64,000 bases of DNA, taken from NCBI GenBank assembly GCA_002633025.1, contig NMRB01001722.1:20001-84000 (forward strand). Reading direction: 5' to 3'. The notes beneath the pieces were generated by a model that saw only the letters and a program-made list of their open reading frames with translations, was not told the origin of the DNA and searched no databases. The DNA is from Notospermus geniculatus (Eukaryota > Nemertea > Pilidiophora > Heteronemertea > Lineidae). Position numbers and translations under genes: made by a program. This document shows, one piece after another, positions 21,861 through 32,835 of the stretch; the first letter of the stretch is position 1; every line of letters starts with the position of its first letter.

Positions 21861-22515
21861 TGGGGTGGAAGAAGTCCTACAGAGGTGGAGACGTCCTGGA
21901 GAGAAGACGTTACACATGGTGAAGATGTCCCGGAGGGGGAGAAGTCCTAGAAGGTGGAAACGTCCTGGAGGGGAGATGTTATTCATGGTTGGAGATGTCC
22001 AGGAGAGGAGAGGTCCTGCAAGGGTGGAGACGTTCTGGAAGGGTGACGTCTTGGAGAGGAGAAGTTTTACAGAGGTTGAGACGTCCTTGAGGGCGAGTCG
22101 TCCTAGAAAGTGGAGACGTCCTGGAGGGAAGACGTTATACATGGCTGGAGACGTCATGGAAGTAAAGCGTTATACATGGGTGGAGATGTCCTGAAGGGGA
22201 GAAGTCCTACAGGGGTGGAGACGTCTTTTAAAGACGGACCTCCTAGAAGGTGGAGAAGTCCTGGAGGGAAGACGCTATACCTGGACGGAGACATCCTGAC
22301 GGGGAGAAGTCCTAGAAGGTTGAGATGTCCTGGAGGGATGACGTTATACATGGGTAGAGACGGCCTGGAGGAAAGATGTTATACATGGGTGGATATGTCC
22401 TGGACGGGAGACGCCCTAGAAGGTGGGTATTTCTGGAGGAAAGACGTTATACTTGGGTGGAGAAGTCGTGGAGGAAGTTCCTAGTATACATGGGTGAAGA
22501 TGTCCTGGAGGGGAA
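21860..22515 (+). repeat. About 35-bp minisatellite, block 3
   Basis: The unit order closely follows block 1 from 19470, including the cccggagggggagaag and tcttttaaagacggacctcc variants. Block 3 is therefore a higher-order duplicate of block 1 rather than independent growth. Confidence 0.9.
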
Positions 22516-23460
22516 ACGCGGCAGCAAGAAAAAACGGCTTGGTCGTGAGAAACTGCTGCTGGGGTGATCAGTTGAACAGATTCCATTGTTTCGAGTTCTG
22601 AAGCGATTGATATTGAAGTGCCAAGAATGTACAGTAGCAAATTATCAAATATTAGCCTAAAAGTGGCGAGCAGCAGAATTTCACGGGGCAGCAATATAAA
22701 ACGGCTACTTTTGTATGCGTGAAAATCTGCTGCCTGGGTAATTTACTTGTTCAGAATCATGTGTTTGAAATCAGTGAAGGGTTGTAACTAAATTGACAAG
22801 TGTATCCTCATGAAACAAGTTGCACAGACATATTCAGGTGGGCCTAGGCATATACGAGGGTCCCAAATATATGAGCAGCAGAATTTCACGCGGCAGCGAG
22901 AAAAAACGGCTAGGTCGTGACAAACTGCTGCTCGTGTGATCCGTTGAACAGATTCCATTGTTTCGGTTTCAGAAGCGATTGATATTGAAGTGCAAACATT
23001 GTACTGCAGGAAATTATCAAATATTAGCCTAATGTGGGCCTATGAGGTGTTCCAAAATGGCGAGCAGCAGAATTTCACGGGGCAGCAAAATAAAACGGCT
23101 TCTTTTGTACGCGTGTAAATCTGCTGCCTGGGTAATAAACAAGGATTTCAAATCAGTGAAGTTAGTATCTAAAGTGACATCGCACATGTCACGTCCGTGA
23201 CGCAACTATAATTAGCAAACAGTGCACTAGTTATGAATCACAACGAACTTAATTCATACCAGGGGCATAGAAGAACACGAGCCTGACATGACGCAGGGTA
23301 CTTAATGGTCCTTTGGTGGCATGAGTTGTAGAGACCGCACTGAACAAGTAAAAAAATATCCCGAATTTTACCGTGGACTTACCCTAAATTGACAAGTGTA
23401 CCCTGATGAAAATAAGTCGCACAGTTGTATTTAGGTGCGCCTAGGCCCATACGAGGGGCG
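22515..23460 (-). repeat. About 400-bp satellite, inverted copies
   Basis: About two satellite units in reverse orientation (for example ggcagcaagaaaaaacggct, then gaacagattccattgtttcg). They are interrupted at about 23170-23380 by unrelated DNA, then resume with gacaagtgtaccctgatgaa. Together with the direct copies at 18.1-19.5 kb this makes a large inverted structure around the minisatellite. Confidence 0.9.
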
Positions 23461-24420
23461 CAACACCTATGTCTGCCATCTACACTCTTTCATGACCTAT
23501 AGGCTTTATAGACATCGTGTTCGTTCCATGACAAATAGGCCATCCTGAGTCCTTGGCTATCTTAAACTAATTCTATGACCTTGGCGGCTCAGCTGATATG
23601 GCCTAGAGCCTACGGAAAGGCGACTCGCTAGCTCAGCCGCCACAACAACATGAAGCCATGAAAGCTTTGGCCTGCGTATTACTATTAGTGACGGAAAGAC
23701 GTCAGCCCATACACAGGAATGAAAAGCTACGTTCACGAATCATCACATCATAATGAATGATGCAGTTATCTGGGTTAGTGTATTTTTATCAGTACTGCCG
23801 ACGTAAATGAAAGCATGGCCGCCTAATTATTTGCAGCGCCATCGCTTTTCTGTTCAATGTTGACGATAACGACGGCAAAATAGGCCTATTTAACACCACA
23901 AATGCACCAACACCTACACAGGAAACAAAAACAGTATTAATAGCAGTAAATATTTAGTCAAATACGGAACACAGTATTAATAGCAGTAAATATTTAGTCA
24001 AATACGGAACACACTTACGCGCGTTAAAACGAAATACGGTATGGTGCCTGCGTTCGAGTAAACACATCAACGTCACAACACTCGGCCACCGTATTTTTTC
24101 CTACCGGTTACCTCATCGATCGGTAGATTTCGCAAATGTGCAAAAATAACATAATTCACTTGTTTTGTTCGCTTTCTAAAACAACATTTAAAAGGAGTAT
24201 ATACATACGAAACGTTCAGTGCCAAAAAAATCCGGTTATAAACCATTAAAAACACGTAGAAGAACGCTTACTGATTCCCAGCAGCAAAATTTCACTGAGC
24301 TGCCGAAAAAAACGCTACACCGGTACGTTCATACACAGCACGGATTTAATTCGTATTCCCGAGTGCGTACTGCGGAATATAGATTAGTGCTTTATACATA
24401 CGCCCTTTATAGGCATTGAG
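23461..24420. other. No gene; 2x42-bp tandem duplication
   Basis: A 42-bp unit starting acagtattaatagcagtaaa is repeated exactly twice at 23931-24014. The block 24327-24395 (agcacggatttaattcgtat) matches 683-735. No coding sequence is recognised. Confidence 0.6.
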
Positions 24421-24600
24421 GAGCCGTGATAGCCTAGTGGTTATCACGTCCACTCAGCAAACAACAGAAAAACAGTATACTATACCGGCCCATATGGGAT
24501 TAATTAAGACCTCCACCACCTCAGTTGGCGGTCTTCATTGGTTTTACTGACTTCTAAATCTCTCCCACCAACATTTGGTTTCAGCTCGATAACTTAAGAA
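24421..24600 (+). repeat. tRNA-derived SINE with hairpin
   Basis: GTGATAGCCTAGTGGTTATCACG is a tRNA-like head with box A, followed by aacagaaaaacag, gggattaa, then aagacctccaccacctcagt and tggcggtcttcattgg. The same parts occur at 10441-10560 and 11120-11245. Confidence 0.65.
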
Positions 24601-25372
24601 ATAAGTATCAGCTTAAGACTTACAGAATGTCTTGATGAATATTAATACAGGTCGAATTCGTTAACTGGCTCAATCCGTAATGATTTGATGGGTATTTTGC
24701 GACTTTATCGCCCAAAATCAGCGCGCCGGTGAGGGAATCCCCGAGAGCCCAATACAATCTCGTTCCAATCGCCGTGAGTTCCGTTCCGCATTTTATGATG
24801 GCTCCACTAACGACTCCGAACCAATACTTGTCTGGTTTCACAAGAATCTTGTGAAAATATTTATTCGCCCATTTTATACCAAAATATTGGCAACAGTATT
24901 TAGCTTGTTGTAAAACAAAGCCATAAACCCTAAAAGTTGTGGAAAAGAGCAAAAGACCAAGCTAAAATGAAATATTATTCTTGGAACTATTTCACGAGAA
25001 AGGCGGTGATTTGGCTCGGTGTTCCGTCTGAATCCTGCCACGTTTTAGATGCCACTGAATCCGTGAACCAATGGGATTGCATAAATCTGGGAGTACGTGT
25101 GTTTGCAGCTTATTGTAAACATTATGCGTGCCCTCGCTTCTGCTAAGATTTGGCAAGCTTCTGATTCAAACAGGAGGTTTTGCCTTGTACAATCTACATG
25201 GATATTATATTCGAAACACACATGGACGAACAGACGATGCAGATAAGTTTCTAAGGCCCGAATAAGTGCCAATTTAGATACACAGTGATGCATGGGGAAA
25301 ACTGACCAGATCAAACATTCGCTTTCAACCCCTAAACCACATTTTTATCTGTTATTATAGAAGTTACTAATC
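24601..25372. other. No gene seen
   Basis: Short frames on both strands (up to 110 aa, 24620-24952 minus) match nothing I recognise and overlap each other. Confidence 0.5.
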
Positions 25373-25531
25373 TAAAGCTGCCCATACACGGCGCAATATT
25401 ATTGCACAGTATGGGGCCCAAATGGGTGGTCGTGTGCTTTTCGCATGATGGTAGAAGAAAGATTGGCAATAATATTGCCCATTGTGATCCTCATATTGTG
25501 CAATAATACTGATCGTGTATGGGCCGCTTAA
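25373..25531. mobile_element. Small TIR element (MITE)
   Basis: The left end taaagctgcccatacacg with gcaatattattgcaca is inverted, with some changes, at the right end (tgtgcaataatactgatcgt, then gtatgggccgctta). The length is about 159 bp. The right end abuts a TTAA-like word, but the left does not match cleanly, so the superfamily is uncertain. Confidence 0.6.
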
Positions 25532-25722
25532 GAGGGCCAACAGATGTCGATTCAGTTGTTGACATGCACATAAAACCTTTATTTCGGTGTGTCTTTTTGG
25601 GAATCAATGACGTCATTTGTTCAGTCCTCCGCGGAAGTACATGTAGTACCAGTTTGGGTGCAGTGTTACTCTATCGGAAGAATGGAGATAGGTGGCGCTG
25701 TGGGGAGTTTGAGCCCAATTAC

Positions 25723-26184
25723 TAGCGTGTTCGTTTACTTGCCTGGGCCTCACCTGGGTGAGACCCATCGGCGTTCTTTTTCGTGTGACGTCATGATCTG
25801 GGGTCTGTCGGGCCTGCCCGAAGTAATCACCTCGCCGAGGTGATTAGTTGGGGAAGTATCCCAGAATGCCTTTCAACACAATGGCGTCGAACGTGCCGAA
25901 TCCACCATTTTTACCCAAACTGGATATAAATAATGGTTAGCATGCAACTATAGATGCAGATAGGGAGGATAAAATTGCTGCCGGGGCGACTTACATCTTC
26001 TGGTCGTCCATGTCGTCTGCTGGTGTGTCAGTGCCATTGCTTGCCGTCAGTTTGCCTGATCACGTGGTGCAAACTTACACGGGTGAGACCCAACAGCGTT
26101 CGTGAATGTGGCTTTATTGAGCATGCGCGACGGTCGCTCAGAAATTTACTCCGGGGAGGCCCAGGCAAGTAAACGAACACGCTA
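25723..26184. mobile_element. TIR element with 'GTTCGTTTACTTGCC' ends
   Basis: The left end tagcgtgttcgtttacttgc, continuing ctgggcctc, is repeated inverted at about 26155-26184, nearly 30 perfect bases. The interior holds a direct duplication of gggtgagaccca (25758 and 26082). No transposase is present. Confidence 0.8.
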
Positions 26185-27160
26185 ATAGAATCCAACGCAG
26201 GTCACGTGTTTGTTGAAATCCACTGCTTGCCAATGGCAAAATTCGCTTAGGTACTCCGTGACGTCACTACGGCTGCTCTGTAGTGACGGCTGTTCCGTAG
26301 GAGGGAGTTACAATCTATTTTCAGATGGTGAACACATGTTCTTTGTTTACATTTTGGACTGGCTCTGTATCTCACGTAGAATTTTGGCGAACTGAGCCAA
26401 GACAGTCAGCCCCAGAATGCCAGCTCCCTACCAGTGGCTGGTAGGCTGTATTTAGGTCAGAAGTGTGCTCGGGACAGGTTGCTGAGATTGATGAGGCAGA
26501 TTAATTTTCAACATAAACATTCATGATTGTTGTGACCTCTGGGTTTAGTTCAGCATACATGTCAGCGTAATGCAGCACTGCATTTGGCATTGAGAAGTGA
26601 CTGAGTAGGAAACAGTCTATTCGTGGGGTTGGGTGGAGTCGCTCTACATGTAGGTCTACAAGATTTATGTCAAAGTAGTTTCAGAAAAAACGAAATCTAT
26701 GCTGTGAGAGTTTTGGCAAAAAGGTGTGAACACACAAAATAAAATGGCTAATAGGATGACGGTGACCTGAAAATAATGCACATATACAATGTAATGATGA
26801 AAAAAAATCTGGTCCTACCTTGGACTTTGGATTGGAGCACTTATAGAGTTATGCAAGATTCCTTGTTCCTTTTCAACGTATGCCAGGCCCCGATACAGCG
26901 ATCAGTAATGTCAGTTCACGAATATGCACATTGTCCACATCAGCTTACCCTTTACCATCACAAGGCTGGGCTAGTTCATTTCCTTAATGCATGTTGTAAC
27001 ATACATTGTATGTTGTGCCAAAATGTCTCCAATGAAAATGCAAAAAATACAGTGTTTTTCAAATCATAGGGGTACGCTCAGGCTAAATAATATCCTTGTT
27101 CATTAAATTCATGTTGAGTTTGTGTTATAAATTGTTACATAATACACATGAAATTCAATG

Positions 27161-27823
27161 TTACTCCGTGCTTTGTAGCTGCCTTTTCCTCCTTGGTTTT
27201 GTTGGTGTGGTCAATGGTGTGTTGACCCTTTTCCTTTTACGAGTTACTTTCGATTTTACACGAAGACCTTTGGATTTTAGATTTGATTCATCGAATGGAA
27301 TTAACTCCTGAACATTTTCCACTCTTGTTACTCCGAAGTCATAACCAACTTGACCATCTCCATCAACAGAATGAGGGGTTTCTGGCAGTGTGGCGTTGTG
27401 GTTTCCAATGCTGAACATGTATGTCAAAATGGAATTATAGAGTTCAACCATTTTCTCTACAATTCTGGCTGGTGGCAACCATTTCCATGGGGGCTGGTTT
27501 TTCTTGTCACTTGGCTTCCTTATGGTCAGTTGTTGGACTTCATTGTATGACAACTTGTTGGGATCATACTGAGCAGGGCAAAGCAGTTCCTTGAGCAGAG
27601 TTTGGAAGGATAGCTTATCACTGATGGCTGCTGCTGGTGCACTATTTCTGATTATGATTTGGAAAAGATTTTTCCTCAGTTCATTGCTTCCTAGGAAATG
27701 TGACATCATCTTTGCATGCGAGATTCCTTTGAATTTGAAGAAGAAATCATTTCCTGCAACTGCGAGTACCAGTACCCTAACTTTAAGGGTCTCTTTCTCA
27801 CTTGCTGCCGGGTTTGAGAAAGT
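27161..27823 (-). CDS. Transposon protein, nuclease part, exon b
   Basis: Splicing from the GTAAGC donor (27935) to the TAG acceptor (27824-27826) removes 112 bases and keeps the frame exactly (phase 0), giving TFSNPAASEKE, then LAVAGNDFFFKFKGISHAK. GND(F)xxxFxGIS resembles the GxD(Y/F) motif that supplies active-site acid in FEN/XRN nucleases. The tail is basic (SKVTRKRKR and KPRRKRQ), like a nuclear localisation or DNA-binding end, and stops at 27161. The in-frame junction and the restored motif support the intron. Confidence 0.65.
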   Translation of the reverse strand, partial: TFSNPAASEKETLKVRVLVLAVAGNDFFFKFKGISHAKMMSHFLGSNELRKNLFQIIIRNSAPAAAISDKLSFQTLLKELLCPAQYDPNKLSYNEVQQLTIRKPSDKKNQPPWKWLPPARIVEKMVELYNSILTYMFSIGNHNATLPETPHSVDGDGQVGYDFGVTRVENVQELIPFDESNLKSKGLRVKSKVTRKRKRVNTPLTTPTKPRRKRQLQSTE

Positions 27824-27935
27824 CTACCCAAGATTTTCTTATAATATGGATACTCTCCTCTCAGAAACAGTAGAGTAACTTAGGGTACATCTTATGCACA
27901 CGGGAACCCCCTAGCCCATGGACTAGTAAGCTTAC

Positions 27936-28606
27936 ATACAGCTCATTCTTGAAAGTACCGTCTGCTCTCCTTGGCCAGGGTAGAATGAAGATAGCTAGTA
28001 TATGCAAGACGACAGCATCTATGTCGCCAGATGTTACATAAGCCAGAACACTGTCACCCTCCTGAAGTTCTTGAATGATGTCAGCCAGCCAGTCTATCTG
28101 TGAAGCCTCTGCCTCCCCCTTTCTTTGGTGCACATTACTGAGGGGGTGTTTCTCCACAAATCCAGTACTACTGAATACTGCCCTTATTGGTACGGCATGA
28201 GGACCACAACAACTGCAATCACCATCATCACAAGAACACTCCTGTAAAGTGTGCTCAGAATCTACGTCAATGATGACGTCATGTCTGACATCCAGTGATT
28301 CAATCGATTTGGCTAGCCATTTGCTGACGTATTTCTTGCCCGCAGATGTTTGGGTTAGAGCTCTTTTGTTGTACCGTGTTTTGCTTAACATTTCCGATCC
28401 CTTCTTCAAGTGGCTACTGACGACTTTTTTCTTTGTCTTGCGGGTGATCCTAGTGGCAAGCTTCATCATATCAGGCGTAAAGCTGTATTTCTCTTCGCAT
28501 ATTACCATTCGTCTTGTGTTCTTGTACTTGTGAAGTAAAGGGTCTATTACCCCACGCTGGATGGACTCGATGAATTGTGCCCCTGTTTTACATTAAAAAC
28601 AAATTT
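27936..28606 (-). CDS. Transposon protein, nuclease part, exon a
   Basis: The frame is open from about 28606 and reads GAQFIESIQRGVIDPLL, then SEEKYSFTP-like EEKYSFTPDMM, before the internal Met at 28508. A Cys cluster (CSCDDGDCSCC) is followed by VLAYVTSGDIDAVVLH, which resembles the Asp-x-Asp motif of FEN/XPG/XRN-type (PIN-like) nucleases. Exon a appears to end after NELY at 27936, where GTAAGC gives a good splice donor. Read without splicing, the frame runs only to a stop at 27861. Metal-dependent nuclease activity is an inference from the spacing of acidic motifs. Confidence 0.65.
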
Positions 28607-30385
28607 CTGTCCAGCAAACTCTATTGTAATGAACTTTACGGACTTCGATATTTGTGTCGGGATGTTCTTGTCTTTGAGGTTGGTTAAGATCAAGCCTTCA
28701 TCTTTGCAATACTTCGCACCATTCCTTTTGGATTGTCCCTGTCCCAAAATAGGATCCTGCTCTTGAGTTACTGCAAGGCGTTCTGTATCTGAAGCTGGTT
28801 GTTCTACTTCATTCAACAAGGATGGAGGATTGTCTGCAGCAGAAATGTCCTTCGAAAGCAAGCCTATCAAAGTTGTCTTCACACCTGCATGTTTTCCACT
28901 GTTAGGTTTCTGTCCCTTCCATCCAAGGAAGGATTGACACAGATTGAAGTCCGATCGCAGAGCCCGCTGTTCTTTCACCTCTGATGCAAGCTTGTTTTCA
29001 ACCTTCTGTTCCTTTGTATCTTTCTGAGTCTTCAGCTTCTTCTTGAACCCAATCTTTAACCTATTAACTGTGGTCCCTTTTGATGACTTTGGTTTGGTTA
29101 TAAGTTGCTTGGGTCCCTTGATGCTTTCACTTGGGGGTAAATCATCTTCTGTAAGTCCAAGTAGATTTTCTCCACACAGGAAATTCATTATCAAGTGTTT
29201 GCCAGCAGGGTAGGTATTACTATCCGGCACAGTTGGAGGGAGTTCACTGGGATCCTCATCATACATGTTGTAGGGACACTCCGAATCATCAGTAGAAAGT
29301 CCTCCTCGTTCAAAAATCGTCTTCAGTGCTGGGAATATGTAATGGCTATCTCTCTCAGACCAAGGCTTCAGCATGTATCTACTGTCATCAAGAGACGTGG
29401 AAAAAGATTTCTCGCTTCCAAGGCTGTCTGTATTTGTAGAAAGTGTTTGACGTCGAATCTCAGAAACTTTGCTGAAGTGATCTACCAGAGCCATTCTGTT
29501 GATGATTGAGTCTGCAGATGATCCAGGCCGGAAAGCCTTTACGGCAGTTATGTGTTCGATTTCTCTAAAGGCATCAAGGCCGAAGTTTGCACCATCCTCT
29601 TTCAGAGCCAGAGACCAGAGTTCCTCCTTCATCCTCTGATAGAAGGGTCCCAATGATGCATGACTGTAGAGGAGTCGGCAGATGAATCCAGCGTATGTGG
29701 TGGCATTATTCAAGAATGCAAATGGCAGAGACTCCTTCATAGTACCTAACAGAAGGGAGTAGCCATTCTTGCCTCCAATCCTCTCTGCAGCGTGTAAAGC
29801 TCCGATCTCATCTGCATGTTTCATCATGTCAACGTGAAGTGCAAAGGTTGCATTTCTTTGGCTTGCATTTAAGACAAACGTTTCGTACTGTTTTCCCCAT
29901 TTCATATCCAGTTGCTCTTCGTTGAGAGATTGCAACTCACGAAAAAGGTCCTCTGCAGTGTCTCGAGGAAATGTTGACAGGAATTTCAGCATGATGGACA
30001 TATGAAGGGCCTCGCCCAGCTTCATGATGGTCTTTGTAGCACTCTCGATGTTTCTTGGATTTGCAAGATTCGCCAACTCGTCATCTTTATCATGCATAAA
30101 CTGCAGAATTTGGTGCACGCCAGCATCCTTGTATGCAGAAAGAAAGTTCAAGATCTTAGATTTCCTTGCATGCAGGGGTGGAAACTCCGGAACGAACTTG
30201 TCATATTTTGCAGTATTTTCAGCCAATATCAGACGGTACTCTTGGAATTTGTAGTCAGGAGGGAATATTATCTTATCCTTGTAGTCCCCGAGTTTTTCCA
30301 GCGTATCATTCAGAATTTCAGCCACTTTTGCTGGATTATCATCTCGCCCCACTTTAGGGAATGGATGGAGAACTAGGGTCTTCAA
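28547..30385 (-). CDS. Transposon protein, middle frame (612 aa)
   Basis: This frame continues the 817-aa frame after a shift; no ATG begins it, since the apparent start codon is TTG inside the overlap. The open frame upstream reads GTSYGSDRQKLK, joining smoothly to TLVLHPFPKVG. The first 350 residues are helix-rich (for example HADEIGALHAAERIGG and FGLDAFREIEH); a Lys-rich, probably disordered region follows. I cannot name a domain. It ends at QGHNSSSPSSVG, but a run of four Gs at 28580-28583 marks a likely one-base deletion: with one more G the frame would run on into the nuclease-like part. Confidence 0.75.
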   Translation of the reverse strand: MKTLVLHPFPKVGRDDNPAKVAEILNDTLEKLGDYKDKIIFPPDYKFQEYRLILAENTAKYDKFVPEFPPLHARKSKILNFLSAYKDAGVHQILQFMHDKDDELANLANPRNIESATKTIMKLGEALHMSIMLKFLSTFPRDTAEDLFRELQSLNEEQLDMKWGKQYETFVLNASQRNATFALHVDMMKHADEIGALHAAERIGGKNGYSLLLGTMKESLPFAFLNNATTYAGFICRLLYSHASLGPFYQRMKEELWSLALKEDGANFGLDAFREIEHITAVKAFRPGSSADSIINRMALVDHFSKVSEIRRQTLSTNTDSLGSEKSFSTSLDDSRYMLKPWSERDSHYIFPALKTIFERGGLSTDDSECPYNMYDEDPSELPPTVPDSNTYPAGKHLIMNFLCGENLLGLTEDDLPPSESIKGPKQLITKPKSSKGTTVNRLKIGFKKKLKTQKDTKEQKVENKLASEVKEQRALRSDFNLCQSFLGWKGQKPNSGKHAGVKTTLIGLLSKDISAADNPPSLLNEVEQPASDTERLAVTQEQDPILGQGQSKRNGAKYCKDEGLILTNLKDKNIPTQISKSVKFITIEFAGQKFVFNVKQGHNSSSPSSVG

Positions 30386-32835
30386 CTTCTGTCTATCTGA
30401 CCCATATGAGGTTCCGATGATGCTTCAGAATCAGTCCTTGAAAATGGTAACCCCCTGGCAACCGCTCTTGTTGGTGGATGGTCATCCGTACATTGTGATG
30501 AAGAGTGGGGCAATTCATCCTGCGCAGATGGGGTACTATTGACATCGATTAGGACATTGGTGCCATAATCATGGATGCTGTCGATCTCCTCACTCTCAAT
30601 CAAATGCATAGATTCCATTTGGACATCAAGCATGTCAAGGTCTTCACTCCCTCCACAAGACTCTTTTGTGTCGTCCATACCATCCAAATCTTCACTTCCA
30701 TCGAGGTTTAGAGACTGCATTGTGATGTCAAGGTTATTAATGGCTGTAGTTTCCTCTGTCATGTCTGTGCCCAACTGGCCCAGGAGACTGTCCATAAACT
30801 CCTTATCGCAGCTGGCAAACCACCTCCACATAACGTGCAATCCAAAGGTAGCATGGACCCTAAACTTCTTCATTTCATTTTCCTCCTCTGCTGATGTTTT
30901 GAAAAATACAGCTTCGGTGTCTGCCTTTGTTAGCTGCCTGTCTTCTTTGCAAGAGCATATGTCATCTCCATCACAGTCCTGCTGATGCCAAGATTGAACA
31001 ATTCGGTGATCTTTAGGAATCCCAACCAGTGTGATTGGAAGTGTGCTGACTTGGATGGTATTGGGTTCTCCAGGTTCAGGGTTACTAGCAGTCTGGAGAC
31101 GTACAATCTGATCGCAAAGAAGAGCCAAATAGCATTCTCGAATGGTGACATGATGTAATGTCTCTCCTAAAGAACCAATGGAAGGGTAATACATTGGATG
31201 TCTCTTGATGTAGGTATTGTAATAGGAAAGATCCGGATTGCTTAGTTCCAGTAGTCGTTTCTCTGCTGTTGTATGCCCAAGGGTTGCACCACTGAGGTGA
31301 GTTATTGAGAAGACTGTTTCCAGGTGGTGGTAAAGAAGCACCAGTTCATCTGTATTGATCTCTTGAAGGAGGCCATGATATTTTTGATTTTGGATGTTCA
31401 ACAAGCAGTCATACTGGAAAAACAGCTTACCGAGACGTGACTTGATGTAGTTTTCACGCTGCTGTTGGTGACTTTGCCTGCGGACAGTATCTTCGTTCAC
31501 AAACAATTCAATCAGTTGCAGTTGAAGTGGCAGTGGAACATGCTGACTCCATTCCTTCACAAGGTTGAAATTGTCAATAGACAAAGCATCTTCCTCTCCA
31601 ACATCACATCCAAAGCACTCCTCACATATGGTCCTGTCACTGACATCAGGGTTTTCATCCGGATCCAGTAAGTCATTTTTCCACACATGTATGATGCCTT
31701 CTGCAAGGTGGCCCTTCTGTAACTTGTCTTTCAGTATAAATCTCTGGACGCCGCGTGTTTTTGACGCATCAATGGTTTCCTTACACAGAAAGACTATTTC
31801 ATGCAGCTTTACACTGTGTTTCTCCCTAATGTGCGAACATATCAGAACTGAGATATTCTGTAGATCTGTCTCATCAAAATGTTCTCCACCACACACATCT
31901 ACCTCAACAAGAAGATGAAGTCCTGTGTCAACACAGCAGCAAGTGCTTGGACAGTCGAAAGCTGCAACCTTCCTAATTATTTTTTTCAAGTCATGTGGGA
32001 GTGACCGAATCTCTACCTCCGTTTCTATGTAGCTTGGCATGTGGCGGACTCTGTTGAAGATCAATAATGGTCCAGACAGATTTCGTCCATATTCACACCT
32101 CTTTCCATTTTGCTTTAGTGACCCCTCGCATAATGACTTCAGAAGACTGGAATCCTGGGACTTTTTACATTCATGCAATAATCTGTACTTGGCATCTATA
32201 ATCTCGTTGGTGTTGTCACCCGTTTTGTGAACATAACATGCATAGTGGTGCTCAAACAGACACACAAGTTTCCAGTCCCTAGTGGAGAAATGCCATCTAT
32301 GTGCCTGAATTATGTAAGGCAGATTCAAATCAGTTATTTGGATGTTGTCTAGAACATATTCCACAGCTTTATTGAATTTGATAGAAGACACAATATCATG
32401 ATAAAGTGTCAAATTCAATTTCTTATCCGGTCCAATCTGCGGGGTTTCTAAAGAGGGCGCTTTTCTATCCTTCACTGGTGTGCTACAGTGAATTGGTGTT
32501 TCTGCTGCACCACCACACAAAGATGGTGGTTTCAAAATCAGTTCATCGCATAAGGTGGAACAAAATGAGAAGTCATCGTAATGTTTGAAAATATACCTCC
32601 AGAAACTGATGCAGCTCACGTGAATACATCCATCTATTTCTTTCTTGAACTTTTCTTCTGGCTTGTAGCGGAGTAACTCATCTTTGATGTTGTTTGCTCG
32701 GGGCCTGGCAAGTCTATGATCTTGACTCCCGTTGTAGGTTTGCTTGATCCATTCCACAAATGTATTAATGTTAATCCACAAAGAATCATCACACTTCACA
32801 AATTTAGAAAATATTCCCTCAATGGTTATGGACAT
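30382..32835 (-). CDS. Transposon protein, N-terminal frame (817 aa)
   Basis: This is the longest frame of the 26.4-33.05-kb element; I do not recognise a named domain in it. It starts MSITIEGIFSKF about 200 bp inside the right TIR. Features seen: Cys-rich patches (near residues 300-305 and CEECFGCD about residue 420), a conserved-looking stretch with LVGIPKDHRIVQSW and CDGDDICSC (about residues 640-665), and an acidic, Ser-rich tail. The frame ends just where the next frame opens; the next frame is open from about 30420, so the two overlap by about 40 bases. Most likely both encode one protein split by a frameshift, real or due to sequencing. Confidence 0.8.
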   Translation of the reverse strand: MSITIEGIFSKFVKCDDSLWININTFVEWIKQTYNGSQDHRLARPRANNIKDELLRYKPEEKFKKEIDGCIHVSCISFWRYIFKHYDDFSFCSTLCDELILKPPSLCGGAAETPIHCSTPVKDRKAPSLETPQIGPDKKLNLTLYHDIVSSIKFNKAVEYVLDNIQITDLNLPYIIQAHRWHFSTRDWKLVCLFEHHYACYVHKTGDNTNEIIDAKYRLLHECKKSQDSSLLKSLCEGSLKQNGKRCEYGRNLSGPLLIFNRVRHMPSYIETEVEIRSLPHDLKKIIRKVAAFDCPSTCCCVDTGLHLLVEVDVCGGEHFDETDLQNISVLICSHIREKHSVKLHEIVFLCKETIDASKTRGVQRFILKDKLQKGHLAEGIIHVWKNDLLDPDENPDVSDRTICEECFGCDVGEEDALSIDNFNLVKEWSQHVPLPLQLQLIELFVNEDTVRRQSHQQQRENYIKSRLGKLFFQYDCLLNIQNQKYHGLLQEINTDELVLLYHHLETVFSITHLSGATLGHTTAEKRLLELSNPDLSYYNTYIKRHPMYYPSIGSLGETLHHVTIRECYLALLCDQIVRLQTASNPEPGEPNTIQVSTLPITLVGIPKDHRIVQSWHQQDCDGDDICSCKEDRQLTKADTEAVFFKTSAEEENEMKKFRVHATFGLHVMWRWFASCDKEFMDSLLGQLGTDMTEETTAINNLDITMQSLNLDGSEDLDGMDDTKESCGGSEDLDMLDVQMESMHLIESEEIDSIHDYGTNVLIDVNSTPSAQDELPHSSSQCTDDHPPTRAVARGLPFSRTDSEASSEPHMGQIDRS

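Noticed and set aside
19477-22484. Frames of 60-139 aa on both strands
   Set aside because: They follow the minisatellite unit on both strands and have no independent coding features.
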